Source: an uncultured Actinomycetes bacterium (GTDB lineage: Bacteria > Actinomycetota > Actinomycetes > Nanopelagicales > Nanopelagicaceae). From it: a DNA stretch of 31,128 nucleotides. The DNA lies in NCBI GenBank assembly GCA_903922745.1, contig CAIXVA010000153.1, positions 1-31,128 of the forward strand. The letters are read 5' to 3'. The notes beneath the pieces are model-generated. The model did not search any database and was not told the origin of the DNA. It saw nothing but the letters and a program-made list of their open reading frames with translations. This document shows, one piece after another, positions 1 through 7,880 of the stretch. How positions within the stretch are numbered: position 1 is the stretch's first letter; every line of letters begins with the position of its first letter. A program made the position numbers and the translations under genes.

Positions 1-1059
1 GTTGATGCGACCCTAGTTTCTATTGAAAAGGTCTTGGATCTGCCAAAGCTTCGCAAGCAAGCAGATGAACTAGAAGTTGAGGCTGGTGTCCCTAATCTTT
101 GGGATGACCCAGAGGCTGCACAAAAGATCACAAGCCGTTTATCTCGCGTTCAATCTGTGATTGCCAAGCTATCTGGACTACGCCAACGTGTTGAAGACCT
201 ATCTATCCTTTTTGAATTAGCTGCAGGCGAACCAGGCGGAATTCAAGATGCTGAGAACGAACTTAATGCAGTTAAGAAATCTGTCAGTGAATTAGAGGTT
301 CAAACCTTATTAAATGGTGAGTATGACGACCGCGATGCATTGATCACTATTCGCTCAGAAGCAGGTGGAGTTGAAGCCGCAGACTGGGCCGAAATGATCA
401 TGCGTATGTACCTTCGTTACTGTGAACGTCATAACTTCACAGTTAATGTCCTTGAAACTTCATATGCAGAAGAAGCAGGAATCAAGTCAACAACTTTTAA
501 AGTATCTGCGCCATATGCTTATGGAACACTATCGGTCGAGCAAGGAACACATCGTTTAGTTCGCATTTCACCTTTTGATAGCCAAAGCCGTCGCCACACT
601 TCATTTGCAGGTGTTGAAGTTGTGCCGGTTGTTGAACAAAGTGATCACATTGAAATTGATGAAAAAGATATTCGGGTCGATGTGTATCGTTCTTCAGGTC
701 CTGGCGGGCAAGGGGTTAACACCACAGACTCTGCAGTTCGATTGACTCACATTGCAACAGGCATTGTTGTTTCATGTCAGAACGAGCGTTCTCAGATTCA
801 AAACAAAGCAACAGCAATGGCTGTGTTGCAATCCAAGTTGTTAGAGCGTCGTCGCCAAGAAGAGCAGGCAAAGATCAATGCGCTTAAGGGCGATAACTCA
901 GGATCATGGGGCAATCAGATGCGTTCATATGTCTTGGCGCCATATCAAATGGTTAAAGATCTGCGAACAGATTATGAAACTGGAAACACATCAGCTGTAT
1001 TAAATGGTGAAATCGATGAGTTCATCGAAGCCGGAATTCGCTGGCGCCGTAGTTCTTAA
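1..1059 (+). CDS. prfB: Peptide chain release factor 2 (RF2), 5' end outside window
   Basis: RF2 recognises UGA and UAA stop codons and triggers peptide release on the ribosome. The reading frame is open from base 1, so the true start lies upstream. The visible 352 residues carry the family pattern: an N-terminal helical domain, the SPF stop-codon recognition tripeptide (in [15 protein letters not shown]), and the catalytic GGQ loop ([20 protein letters not shown]). SPF rather than P-A-T separates RF2 from RF1. The 5' end is missing, so whether the gene has the classical +1 frameshift autoregulation site cannot be judged. It precedes ftsE, ftsX, smpB and ssrA, a common actinobacterial order. 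A 153-base gap before ftsE contains a possible weak promoter (TTGCTG at 1060, 18-base spacer, TAAATC at 1084). Confidence 0.97.
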   Translation, partial: VDATLVSIEKVLDLPKLRKQADELEVEAGVPNLWDDPEAAQKITSRLSRVQSVIAKLSGLRQRVEDLSILFELAAGEPGGIQDAENELNAVKKSVSELEVQTLLNGEYDDRDALITIRSEAGGVEAADWAEMIMRMYLRYCERHNFTVNVLETSYAEEAGIKSTTFKVSAPYAYGTLSVEQGTHRLVRISPFDSQSRRHTSFAGVEVVPVVEQSDHIEIDEKDIRVDVYRSSGPGGQGVNTTDSAVRLTHIATGIVVSCQNERSQIQNKATAMAVLQSKLLERRRQEEQAKINALKGDNSGSWGNQMRSYVLAPYQMVKDLRTDYETGNTSAVLNGEIDEFIEAGIRWRRSS

Positions 1060-1212
1060 TTGCTGAGAATGTGCCGGATTCGATAAATCTCACACTTTCT
1101 TCAGGCTCAAACCCGCGTTAGATCCAACGATTTCAGGCAGCCTTCCATAAACTAAGCGCAGGTCGAAGGTGGTTCCCCGAAACTCCACCCCGCAGATGCA
1201 ATGGGAGATTTA

Positions 1213-1902
1213 ATGATTCGCTTTGAAAATGTCACCAAGATTTACTCTGGTCAGGAGCGCCCAGCTCTTGATTCTGTAAATCTCGAGATTGTTAAAGGCG
1301 AGTTTGTTTTCCTTGTTGGACTTTCAGGTTCAGGTAAATCAACATTCTTGCGTTTAGTTCTTCGCGAAGATCGTCCTACATCAGGGTCAATCCACGTGGC
1401 TGGAAAAGATCTAGGGACATTAGCAAATCACAAGGTTCCAGAGCTTCGTCGCTCTGTTGGAACCGTTTTCCAAGATTTTCGCTTACTTCCAAATAAGACA
1501 ATTACTGAAAACGTTGCATTCACATTGCACGTTCTTGGTTACTCACAAAAGGAAATCAACCGTGAAGTTCCAGAGGTTCTAGAGCTAGTTGGTTTAGAAG
1601 ATAAGGGCGATCGTTTGCCCTCTGAGATTTCTGGTGGTGAACAACAGCGTGTAGCGATTGCGCGTGCATACGTTAGCCGCCCACCGATTTTGATTGCAGA
1701 TGAGCCAACTGGAAACCTTGATCCTGCAACATCTGTTGGAATTATGAAGTTGCTGGACCGCATTAACCGCGAGGGCACAACCGTTTTAATGGCAACACAT
1801 GATGCTGGCATTGTGGACCAAATGCGTAAGCGCGTTATTGAGCTCGATGCAGGAAATGTAATCCGCGACCAAGTTCGTGGTGTTTACGGGTACACGGGTT
1901 AA
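1213..1902 (+). CDS. ftsE: Cell division ATP-binding protein FtsE
   Basis: FtsE is the cytoplasmic ATPase of the FtsEX complex, which controls septal peptidoglycan hydrolases rather than moving a solute. From this start it is 229 residues, the usual length. Visible motifs are Walker [10 protein letters not shown] (36-44), signature SGGEQQR (140-146), Walker B ILIADEP (159-165) and an H-loop ATH near 195. I chose ATG 1213 over the in-frame ATG at 1201 because the protein then begins [11 protein letters not shown] like the family, and GGGAGA at 1203-1208 becomes a well-spaced ribosome binding site. It lies 14 bases upstream of ftsX and is certainly co-transcribed with it. Confidence 0.96.
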   Translation: MIRFENVTKIYSGQERPALDSVNLEIVKGEFVFLVGLSGSGKSTFLRLVLREDRPTSGSIHVAGKDLGTLANHKVPELRRSVGTVFQDFRLLPNKTITENVAFTLHVLGYSQKEINREVPEVLELVGLEDKGDRLPSEISGGEQQRVAIARAYVSRPPILIADEPTGNLDPATSVGIMKLLDRINREGTTVLMATHDAGIVDQMRKRVIELDAGNVIRDQVRGVYGYTG

Positions 1903-1916
1903 GGACGGGATACGAC

Positions 1917-2819
1917 ATGCGCGCACGTTTTCTTCTCAGTGAAGTTCGGATCGGACTTCGTCGTAACTTAACTATGACTTTTGCAGTTGTTGTCACAACA
2001 GCTATCTCACTGTCTTTGCTTGGCATTGGCCTTCTCGCAAACGCGCAAGTAGGCGCAATGAAGGATTATTGGTACGACAAGATTGAAGTTTCAGTTTTCT
2101 TGTGCGGAAATCTTTCCGATTCGCCTTCATGTGCATCGGGCATTGTTACAGCCGATCAGCGCTTATCTATCCAGCAGGATCTTCAAGCAATGAGCGTTGT
2201 AGAAAGCGTCTTCTACGAATCACAATCAGAAGCATTTACACGTTTCCAGGAACGCTTTAAGGAATCCGCAATTGCACAAAATGTTACTGCAGATCAGTTG
2301 CCAGAATCATTCCGCGTTAAGTTAAAGGATCCAACACAATTTTCAGTAATTGTTAGCGCGTTTAGTGGTCGCCCAGGTGTTGATGTAGTTCAGGATCAGC
2401 GCACAATTCTTGAAAAGTTCTTTAGATTATTGGCGGTACTTCGCAATGGAGCATTGGCCGTTGGTCTTGCTTCGGTCTTAACGGCTGCGTTATTGATTTC
2501 AAATACCTTGCGTATTGCGGCATTTAATCGTCGACGTGAAACAGGTGTGATGAAACTTGTTGGTGCATCGTCATGGTCAATTCAACTTCCGTTCTTGTTA
2601 GAAGGTGTCATCTCAGCTGTTATTGGTTGGGCACTTGCAACAGGATTACTTGCTGCGTTAAAGAGTGTTATCGATTCCAATGTTGCCCCACTCCTATCCT
2701 TTACCAAGTTCTTTGGTTGGGGCGAGGTCTGGGTTGCATCTGCGTGGTTATTGGCAACAGGCTTGGTTGTTTCAATTCTCGCGTCAGTAATCACCCTTCG
2801 CCGCTATCTAAAGGTCTAA
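1917..2819 (+). CDS. ftsX: Cell division permease-like protein FtsX
   Basis: FtsX is the membrane partner of FtsE. In actinobacteria its large extracytoplasmic loop contacts NlpC/P60-type peptidoglycan hydrolases. The 300 residues show the standard plan: a short cytoplasmic arm with an arginine-rich RIGLRRNL, a first membrane helix around 20-42, an external domain of about 120 residues with two cysteines (LCGNLSDSPSC) that may form a disulfide, and three C-terminal membrane helices (roughly 170-200, 220-245, 265-292). The region NRRRETGVMKLVGAS before the third helix is the conserved FtsX/MacB-type cytoplasmic segment. A GGACGGGA stretch precedes the ATG as a weak ribosome binding site. It follows ftsE by 14 bases. 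Confidence 0.95.
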   Translation: MRARFLLSEVRIGLRRNLTMTFAVVVTTAISLSLLGIGLLANAQVGAMKDYWYDKIEVSVFLCGNLSDSPSCASGIVTADQRLSIQQDLQAMSVVESVFYESQSEAFTRFQERFKESAIAQNVTADQLPESFRVKLKDPTQFSVIVSAFSGRPGVDVVQDQRTILEKFFRLLAVLRNGALAVGLASVLTAALLISNTLRIAAFNRRRETGVMKLVGASSWSIQLPFLLEGVISAVIGWALATGLLAALKSVIDSNVAPLLSFTKFFGWGEVWVASAWLLATGLVVSILASVITLRRYLKV

Positions 2820-2837
2820 TTCGCACTAACTTGGCGG

Positions 2838-2890
2838 CTCTCATTGATAGGTAATGAGAGAATTAACCCCTGTAATCCAATAGTTGGATT
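2838..2890 (+). repeat. Two tandem perfect hairpins between ftsX and smpB
   Basis: CTCTCATT (2838-2845) pairs with AATGAGAG (2853-2860) across a 7-base loop, and AATCCAA (2874-2880) pairs with TTGGATT (2884-2890) across TAG. Neither is followed by a T-tract, so they do not look like standard intrinsic terminators. They may be mRNA processing or stability elements, or weak terminators before smpB. Confidence 0.5.
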
Positions 2891-2915
2891 TAATTAATAA
2901 GGGTGGTGATGCGGC

Positions 2916-3419
2916 ATGGTTAAAGAGGTAGGCCGCAAGGTCATTGCCCAAAATAAGAAGGCACGTCACGATTATTCAATTGCTGATGTGATTGAGTGCG
3001 GATTGGTGCTTACTGGTACCGAAGTTAAATCACTTCGTGCTGGCCGCGCATCGTTGATTGATGGCTTCGCCATGGTTAATAACGGTGAACTGTGGTTGAT
3101 GGGTGTTCATATTCCTGAATACACCGAAGGCACATGGACTAATCACACACCGCGTCGTGATCGCAAACTACTTGTTCACAAAAATGAGCTCAACAAACTT
3201 ATTGGTAAGTTGAAGGATTCTGGAACAACTCTTGTTCCGCTTCAGTTGTATTTCAAAGATGGAAAAGCCAAGGTTGAAATTGCAATTGCTAAGGGCAAGA
3301 AAGCCCATGACAAGCGCGAAGCGATTAAGGAACGTGAGGCTGATCGTGAAGTCTCGCGTGTTGTTTCGCGTACTTTGAGCGGGAAAGCCAGTCGCGCCTC
3401 GGCAAAATACGAGGATTAA
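2916..3419 (+). CDS. smpB: SsrA-binding protein SmpB
   Basis: SmpB binds the tRNA-like part of tmRNA and delivers it to stalled ribosomes in trans-translation. The 167 residues match the family: N-terminal [10 protein letters not shown], the OB-fold core with [19 protein letters not shown], the segment [24 protein letters not shown], and a basic C-terminal tail ([14 protein letters not shown]) that enters the decoding site. The tail then extends with a serine/arginine-rich stretch a little past the common length. GGGTGGTG lies just upstream of the ATG. The partner RNA, ssrA, begins 160 bases downstream on the same strand. Confidence 0.97.
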   Translation: MVKEVGRKVIAQNKKARHDYSIADVIECGLVLTGTEVKSLRAGRASLIDGFAMVNNGELWLMGVHIPEYTEGTWTNHTPRRDRKLLVHKNELNKLIGKLKDSGTTLVPLQLYFKDGKAKVEIAIAKGKKAHDKREAIKEREADREVSRVVSRTLSGKASRASAKYED

Positions 3420-3505
3420 CACCTTCTCGCTTTCCTGATTTACACTTAGTTCACCGCCGCTTCGATACCTCAATTTTTGAGGCAACGTTGCGACGGCGCA
3501 GACAA

Positions 3506-3534
3506 TTGACAATTAAATAGGGGATAAGAAATAC
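3506..3534 (+). promoter_or_regulatory. Possible promoter for ssrA
   Basis: A perfect -35 hexamer TTGACA sits at 3506-3511, in the gap between smpB and tmRNA. No good -10 lies 17 bases on (AAATAC at 3529). GATAAG at 3523 is closer to consensus but badly spaced. tmRNA is trimmed by RNase P, so a start well before 3580 is acceptable. Confidence 0.25.
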
Positions 3535-3579
3535 GTTTCTTTTTCTCCAAGCTGTAAGTGTGAAAGCACTTTAAATCTT

Positions 3580-3949
3580 GGGGGTGAACGGTCTCGACTT
3601 TGGATGTTGAGGCAGGGGAAGCGGGCCGAGGAAGCCGGAATGATCTCGTTAACCAATAATCCGTGCAAAAAAATAAATGCAGACGTTAAATCGTCTGATT
3701 TCGCACTAGCTGCATAAGCTACTGTGAATCCGTTAGCCCAGGTGCCGCTCTCGACCTGGAATCTAGCGTCGACTAGGGGGCTTTTCACTTCATTGGTGTT
3801 GCAGACGATGAAGGAGAACAGTTTTGCAACTGAGTTCGTCGAAGTGATGTGTGTAAAAACTTCGGGACTGAGAAAGCGATAGTCACACTACGCCCGTAGA
3901 AGCCCTGTTTTAATACCGAAGGACCCGGGTTCGATTCCCGGCACCTCCA
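3580..3949 (+). ncRNA. ssrA: Transfer-messenger RNA (tmRNA)
   Basis: tmRNA rescues stalled ribosomes and tags the unfinished protein for proteolysis. The 5' end reads GGGGGTGAACGGTCTCGACT and the 3' end carries the T-arm GGGTTCGATTCCC. The acceptor stem closes: GGGGGTG (3580-3586) pairs with CACCTCC (3942-3948), with one G-U, and the discriminator is A3949. CCA is not encoded. A tag reading frame runs from GCA 3679 to TAA 3715. The RNA is about 370 nt, normal for one-piece tmRNA, and sits directly after smpB as in many actinobacteria. I am sure of the identity; the ends rest on stem pairing. Confidence 0.96.
3679..3717 (+). other. tmRNA proteolysis-tag reading frame
   Basis: Starting at the resume codon GCA (3679) the frame encodes ADVKSSDFALAA followed by TAA (3715-3717). 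The hydrophobic C-terminus ALAA is the ClpXP/ClpAP degron common to actinobacterial tags. The resume codon is preceded by the A-rich stretch GCAAAAAAATAAAT, typical of the upstream determinant that positions it. Confidence 0.9.
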
Positions 3950-3959
3950 CAATTTTCTG

Positions 3960-3965
3960 TATCAT
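3960..3965 (+). promoter_or_regulatory. Putative leaderless -10 box before a 26-residue ORF
   Basis: TATCAT lies exactly 6 bases before the ATG at 3972, the same geometry as several other genes in this window. It starts 11 bases after the end of tmRNA. No convincing -35 is visible. Confidence 0.4.
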
Positions 3966-3971
3966 TTTCCT

Positions 3972-4052
3972 ATGGAAGCCATACTCACTGCACTAGCAAT
4001 TTTGGCAATTCTATATTTTGCTAAAGATGGGTCTAGCAAGAGAAATAAATAA
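3972..4052 (+). CDS. Putative 26-residue single-helix membrane peptide
   Basis: The frame reads MEAILTALAILAILYFAKDG and then SSKRNK and stop. Residues 2-16 form one hydrophobic helix, and the C-terminus is short and basic, which would place it in the cytoplasm. I recognise no family. There is no Shine-Dalgarno sequence, but TATCAT ends 6 bases before the ATG, so a leaderless transcript is possible. It fills most of the gap between tmRNA and the convergent minus-strand gene ending at 4080. The alternative is a chance open frame. Function unknown. Confidence 0.4.
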   Translation: MEAILTALAILAILYFAKDGSSKRNK

Positions 4053-4079
4053 GTTTAAAGGAAACCTTCACACTAAGTA

Positions 4080-4508
4080 TTAGTGCTGACCGCCAGGTCC
4101 GTGTCCGTCGTCACCTGATGATCGTCCATTCCTTTTCCATTTTAATTTCGGCCCATGCTCACCTGGTCCAACTTTTCGAATTCCTAAGTTATTTCCAATG
4201 GTTGCAAGCAAGTGGAAATCAGGGAAGTACTCACGACGCAATGCAATATATGAAGTTACAAGGGAAAAGAGTCCAAAGAGTTTCGCAGGCGTGACTGCAA
4301 TGAAGCAAAGCCAGGCACCAATAAATATTCCGATGGTAATTAGAAATCCATGTAATAAGCGCCGAATAATTGTCAGCACGAGGGAAACTTTCTTGGATTT
4401 CGAACTTATTGCCTTGACTAACTTGTGCCACGTTAAAGCAATCGCTATTGGCCCAGCCAGAATGTCTGTTAAAAATAGAATCGCAACAAATACAGCGAGA
4501 GATTCCAT
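4080..4508 (-). CDS. Small membrane protein of unknown function
   Basis: This is a 142-residue protein with about three hydrophobic segments (residues 3-26, roughly 42-72, and 75-92), a positively charged link between the first two (WHKLVKAISSKSKK), and a hydrophilic C-terminal tail of about 40 residues ending in GDDGHGPGGQH. I do not recognise a family. Its start codon lies 2 bases after the stop of the upstream GNAT gene, so the two are almost surely one transcript and translationally coupled. The histidine/glycine-rich end could bind a metal, but that is only a composition argument. Confidence 0.75.
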   Translation of the reverse strand: MESLAVFVAILFLTDILAGPIAIALTWHKLVKAISSKSKKVSLVLTIIRRLLHGFLITIGIFIGAWLCFIAVTPAKLFGLFSLVTSYIALRREYFPDFHLLATIGNNLGIRKVGPGEHGPKLKWKRNGRSSGDDGHGPGGQH

Positions 4509-4510
4509 AA

Positions 4511-5068
4511 CTATGCCTCCCAGTCTGTTCGGATCGCTGCGAACATGATCATGTTCTCACGTGTTCCGTCATCTTGGAAGGACTTGTCCCGCAACACCCC
4601 TTCTTGTTGGTAGCCAGCATTAGAAAGCACCTTAAGAGAAGGCTTATTAGATTCAACCACCAGTGCTTCTATGCGATGGAAGCCAATTGTTTCGAAGCCG
4701 TACTCCGTCAAAAGCTTTGTGGCCTGCGTTGCAATGCCCTTGCCGCGAACATCTGCGGTTAACCAATAACCAATTTCAGCCTTTGCTTCTTCAAGATTTA
4801 AGGTGTGAAATGACAGTGCACCCGCGAATTTTCCATCGTATTCAAGTGCTAGTTGAAGCTCTGTCCTCATGGTGAAGCCATTAGGGGAGCGTTCGCGCAC
4901 ATAATGTTCGGCATTAGTCATTTGATAATTGGCAGGGATACGAGTGAACTTCGGAATTATTGGATCTTGAACACCCTCATATAGGGGAACGATGTCGCGC
5001 TCTTCGGGCTTGCGAAGTGTGATCAACCCATAGTGCAAGGTTGGAACTTCAGTGGGCCACCAGATCAT
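4511..5068 (-). CDS. GNAT-family N-acetyltransferase (RimJ/RimL-like)
   Basis: It probably transfers an acetyl group from acetyl-CoA to an N-terminal or small-molecule amine; the substrate cannot be read from sequence. The 185 residues show the RimJ/RimL layout: LITLRKPEERDIVPLYE near the N-terminus, the acetyl-CoA pyrophosphate loop RGKGIAT (108-114) after IGYWLTADV, then FHRIEALVVESNKPSLKVLSNAGYQQEG, the asparagine-serine-leucine C-terminal signature of this subgroup. Upstream, GATACT ends 6 bases before the ATG, compatible with a leaderless start. It is the first gene of a pair with the small membrane protein. Confidence 0.88.
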   Translation of the reverse strand: MIWWPTEVPTLHYGLITLRKPEERDIVPLYEGVQDPIIPKFTRIPANYQMTNAEHYVRERSPNGFTMRTELQLALEYDGKFAGALSFHTLNLEEAKAEIGYWLTADVRGKGIATQATKLLTEYGFETIGFHRIEALVVESNKPSLKVLSNAGYQQEGVLRDKSFQDDGTRENMIMFAAIRTDWEA

Positions 5069-5089
5069 TTGCCTAGTATCGCAGGTTAA

Positions 5090-6148
5090 TTAACCTTCTT
5101 GTAAGTCGGTAGGTGCACCATGAACATCTAGAACATCCGCGCCTAATTTCGATCCCTCACCTGAACGATTCAGCGGTGCTTTTGGCTTGGCATCATCCTT
5201 GTAAATCGCTGGAATTGAACCAAGTAAACCCTTCTGGAAATCTTCAAATGCCTGTAGCACTTCGCGCTTTGTATTCATAACAAAAGGTCCCATCCATGCG
5301 ACAGGCTCTTTAATTGGTGCGCCACCAAGAATAAATAGTTCAAGCTCTGGAGAACGTGCTTCTTGTTGATTAGCTGCACGCACAACAATTGTGTCGCCTT
5401 CACCAAAGACAGTTAATTGACCCATCTGCACAGGACGTGCTTCATCGCCAACAAATCCATGTCCTGCCATTGTGTACACAAGCGCGTTGTAATCCTTGCG
5501 CCATGGCAAACGTAATTCCGCGCCAGCTGCAACAGATGCGTGCAACAGAGTAATTGGTGTTTGTGTTGAACCTGGACCAAAGTGTCCGTCAACTTCACCA
5601 GCGATAACGCGTAGAAGTGAACCACCATCTGACGATGACAACAACGCAACATCTTTTGCGCGAACATCTTGATAGGCAGGAGGCGACCATTTCTTTGCAG
5701 CAGGCAAGTTAACCCACAGCTGGAATCCGTGGAACAAACCACCTGACATAACTAAACTTTCTGGGGGAGTTTCAATGTGCAAAATTCCCGCACCAGCTGT
5801 CATCCATTGGGTATCACCATTGGAAATAGTTCCACCACCACCATTGTTATCTTGGTGATCAAAGATTCCATCAATAATGTATGTAACAGTTTCAAATCCA
5901 CGGTGTGGGTGCCAAGGAGTTCCCTTTGGTTCACCTGGTGCGTACTCAACTTCACCCATTTGATCCAAGTGAATGAATGGATCAAGCTCAGCCATATCAA
6001 CACCGGCAAATGCGCGACGAACCGGAAATCCTTCACCTTCGAAACCTTGAGGCGCAGTAGTAATGCTCTTCACCTTGCGAGCACGCGCACCAGTAACTTC
6101 GTTAACACGAGGCAATACGGTGATGTCGCTGACGGTTACTGCAGGCAT
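5090..6148 (-). CDS. Pirin family protein (metal-binding bicupin)
   Basis: Pirins are bicupin metal proteins. Some have quercetin 2,3-dioxygenase activity and others regulate central metabolism enzymes. The four expected metal ligands are visible as H80 and H82 (WHPHRGFETVTY) and H124 and E126 (GAGILHIETP), with the spacing of the family. A second, ligand-poor cupin half follows (about residues 190-300), then a C-terminal extension ending PTDLQEG. The length of 352 is somewhat longer than common 230-300 residue pirins, from extra residues at both ends. The ribosome binding site AAGGAGAG precedes the ATG. It stands alone, 62 bases downstream of pntB on the same strand, and a shared transcript is possible. 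Actual activity is not known. Confidence 0.9.
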   Translation of the reverse strand: MPAVTVSDITVLPRVNEVTGARARKVKSITTAPQGFEGEGFPVRRAFAGVDMAELDPFIHLDQMGEVEYAPGEPKGTPWHPHRGFETVTYIIDGIFDHQDNNGGGGTISNGDTQWMTAGAGILHIETPPESLVMSGGLFHGFQLWVNLPAAKKWSPPAYQDVRAKDVALLSSSDGGSLLRVIAGEVDGHFGPGSTQTPITLLHASVAAGAELRLPWRKDYNALVYTMAGHGFVGDEARPVQMGQLTVFGEGDTIVVRAANQQEARSPELELFILGGAPIKEPVAWMGPFVMNTKREVLQAFEDFQKGLLGSIPAIYKDDAKPKAPLNRSGEGSKLGADVLDVHGAPTDLQEG

Positions 6149-6210
6149 TTAACTCTCCTTAGTTCAGAACCCAAGGGTAATTGAACATTCAACTACTTGC
6201 AACTTAGCCG

Positions 6211-7602
6211 TTATAGAGCTTTGAGTGCTGAAACAACCTTTGTTAGTGAAGCTTTAGCGTCACCAAACAAAAGCATTGTCTTTGGATCATACAGAAGCTC
6301 GTTTTCGATGCCAGCAAAACCTGGGCGCATTGAACGCTTCAAGAAAATGATGTTGGCGGCGTGATTAACTTCAAGAATTGGCATTCCGTAAATTGGGCAA
6401 CCAGGTGTTGTTTGTGCTGCAGGGTTAACAACATCGTTTGCACCAATAACAATTGCTACATCTGTCTGACCAAATGTTGGATTCACTTCATCCATTTCAA
6501 GCAATTGATCGTAAGGAACATTTGCTTCTGCAAGCAACACGTTCATATGTCCCGGCATGCGACCTGCAACTGGGTGAATTCCATATGCAACATCAATGCC
6601 CTTTGAAATCATCAAGTCAGCTAATTCGCGAACTGTATGCTGTGCCTGAGCAACAGCTAATCCAAAACCAGGAACGATTACTACGCGTCGTGCATAGTTA
6701 AGTAAAATTGCAACGTCATCAGGTGAACCTGAGCGAACTGGACGCTCTTCAGCAGCACCTGTTGCATCTTGGGCCTTTGCAGTAAACGCACCGAACAAGG
6801 TTCCAAACAATGAACGTCCCATTGCTTCGGCCATCTTGCGAGTCAAGATCGTTCCTGATGCGCCAACTAATGTTCCGGCGATGATCAATAGAACTGAATC
6901 GAGTACGTAGCCACTTGCTGCCACTGTTAAACCAGTAAATGCGTTAAGAAGTGAGATAACGATAGGTACATCGGCTCCACCAACAGGCAGAACGAAGAGA
7001 ACACCAAATAGTAAAGATAGACCGGCAAGAATTAATAGTGGGGCTGTACCGAGTGCGTTTACTACCCAGCCACCAACACCAATTACTGACACCAAGGTCG
7101 CAGCGATAATAAAGCGACCGGCTGGAAAAATTACTGGGCGAGTAGTCATCAACTCTTGCAGCTTCATAAAGGTAATAACAGATCCGCTGAATGAAACACA
7201 GCCGACAATTACCGTAAACACTGTGAAGATAACTTCAGCTGTTGTTGCACCAGCACCAAGGTGTAGGTATTCAACGATCGCTACCAAAGCAGCAGCGCCA
7301 CCACCCACGCCATTAAATAGTGCAACTAGTTGTGGCATCTGAGTCATCTGAACCTTGCGTGCTGCTGGAACACCAATGAGTAAACCAATCGCCATCGCCA
7401 CAAGGATTAAACCAAGGTGGTTAAGCGGTAATGATGAACCTGGATTTGCATAGAAGAAGACAACTAAAGTGGCCAGAGTCGCACCAAAGGCGCCGATCAA
7501 GTTACCTCGACGAGCAGTCTTTGGATGGGACAAACCCTTAAGGGCAAGAATGAATGCAACACCGGCAGCTAAGCCAATGAGGTCATACAGCGTGCGGCTC
7601 AC
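6211..7602 (-). CDS. pntB: NAD(P) transhydrogenase subunit beta
   Basis: PntB holds the NADP-binding domain III and most of the proton channel of the transhydrogenase, which couples proton entry to hydride transfer from NADH to NADP+. The 463 residues show about nine hydrophobic helices in the first 270 residues and then the soluble NADP domain: VIVPGFGLAVAQAQ, the loop HPVAGRMPGHMNVLLAEANVP, and VIGANDVVNPAA. It starts with GTG, which overlaps the stop of pntAB by 4 bases (GTGA), showing translational coupling. The three-gene split (pntAA, pntAB, pntB) is the layout known from Rhodospirillum and many actinobacteria. Confidence 0.96.
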   Translation of the reverse strand: MSRTLYDLIGLAAGVAFILALKGLSHPKTARRGNLIGAFGATLATLVVFFYANPGSSLPLNHLGLILVAMAIGLLIGVPAARKVQMTQMPQLVALFNGVGGGAAALVAIVEYLHLGAGATTAEVIFTVFTVIVGCVSFSGSVITFMKLQELMTTRPVIFPAGRFIIAATLVSVIGVGGWVVNALGTAPLLILAGLSLLFGVLFVLPVGGADVPIVISLLNAFTGLTVAASGYVLDSVLLIIAGTLVGASGTILTRKMAEAMGRSLFGTLFGAFTAKAQDATGAAEERPVRSGSPDDVAILLNYARRVVIVPGFGLAVAQAQHTVRELADLMISKGIDVAYGIHPVAGRMPGHMNVLLAEANVPYDQLLEMDEVNPTFGQTDVAIVIGANDVVNPAAQTTPGCPIYGMPILEVNHAANIIFLKRSMRPGFAGIENELLYDPKTMLLFGDAKASLTKVVSALKAL

Positions 7603-7880
7603 TTCTTGTTTCCTTTGAACATTTCAAGCATTCGGTCGGTTACTACAAAGCCGCCGACCATATTGATTGTGGCCAGAATGATCGCTGTTATAGCTAGGCC
7701 AAGTTCAAGATTTGTTTCGCTGTGATCGGCCACGATGATCGCACCAACCAAAATGACGCCGTGAATCGCATTGGCACCTGACATCAATGGTGTGTGCAAC
7801 GTTGATGAAACTTTTGAAACAACTTCGAAGCCGACGAAGATAGCTAGTACGAAAATCGAAAGAATCGCCATTGCACTCAT
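7599..7880 (-). CDS. pntAB: NAD(P) transhydrogenase subunit alpha, membrane part
   Basis: This 93-residue protein corresponds to the membrane end of the E. coli alpha subunit. It has three hydrophobic helices (roughly 2-20, 37-57 and 60-82), with FVGFEVVSKVSSTLHTPLMSGANAIHG, the conserved segment between helices 1 and 2. Its ATG overlaps the stop of pntAA by one base (TAATG), and its stop overlaps pntB. It joins pntB to form the proton-conducting membrane domain II. Confidence 0.95.
   Translation of the reverse strand: MSAMAILSIFVLAIFVGFEVVSKVSSTLHTPLMSGANAIHGVILVGAIIVADHSETNLELGLAITAIILATINMVGGFVVTDRMLEMFKGNKK

Noticed and set aside
1168..1189. GGTGG/CCACC hairpin before ftsE as a riboswitch or terminator
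   Set aside because: The stem has only 5 bp with no supporting structure; too weak to call.
1201..1212. Earlier ATG for ftsE
   Set aside because: The bases are needed as the ribosome binding site (GGGAGA), and the family begins at MIRFENV.
2573..2854. 93-residue plus-strand frame overlapping the end of ftsX
   Set aside because: It is an out-of-frame shadow of the ftsX membrane helices with cysteine/tryptophan-rich low-quality sequence.
3513..3788. 91-residue minus-strand open frame across the tmRNA 5' part
   Set aside because: It lies over a clear tmRNA whose structure explains the sequence.
4198..4548. 116-residue plus-strand frame opposite the small membrane protein
   Set aside because: The minus-strand frame has membrane helices and is coupled to the GNAT gene; the plus frame has no start signal and odd composition.
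6181..6192. Palindrome TTGAACATTCAA between pntB and pirin as a terminator
   Set aside because: The arms are only 5 bp and A/T-rich with no T-tract; chance is likely.
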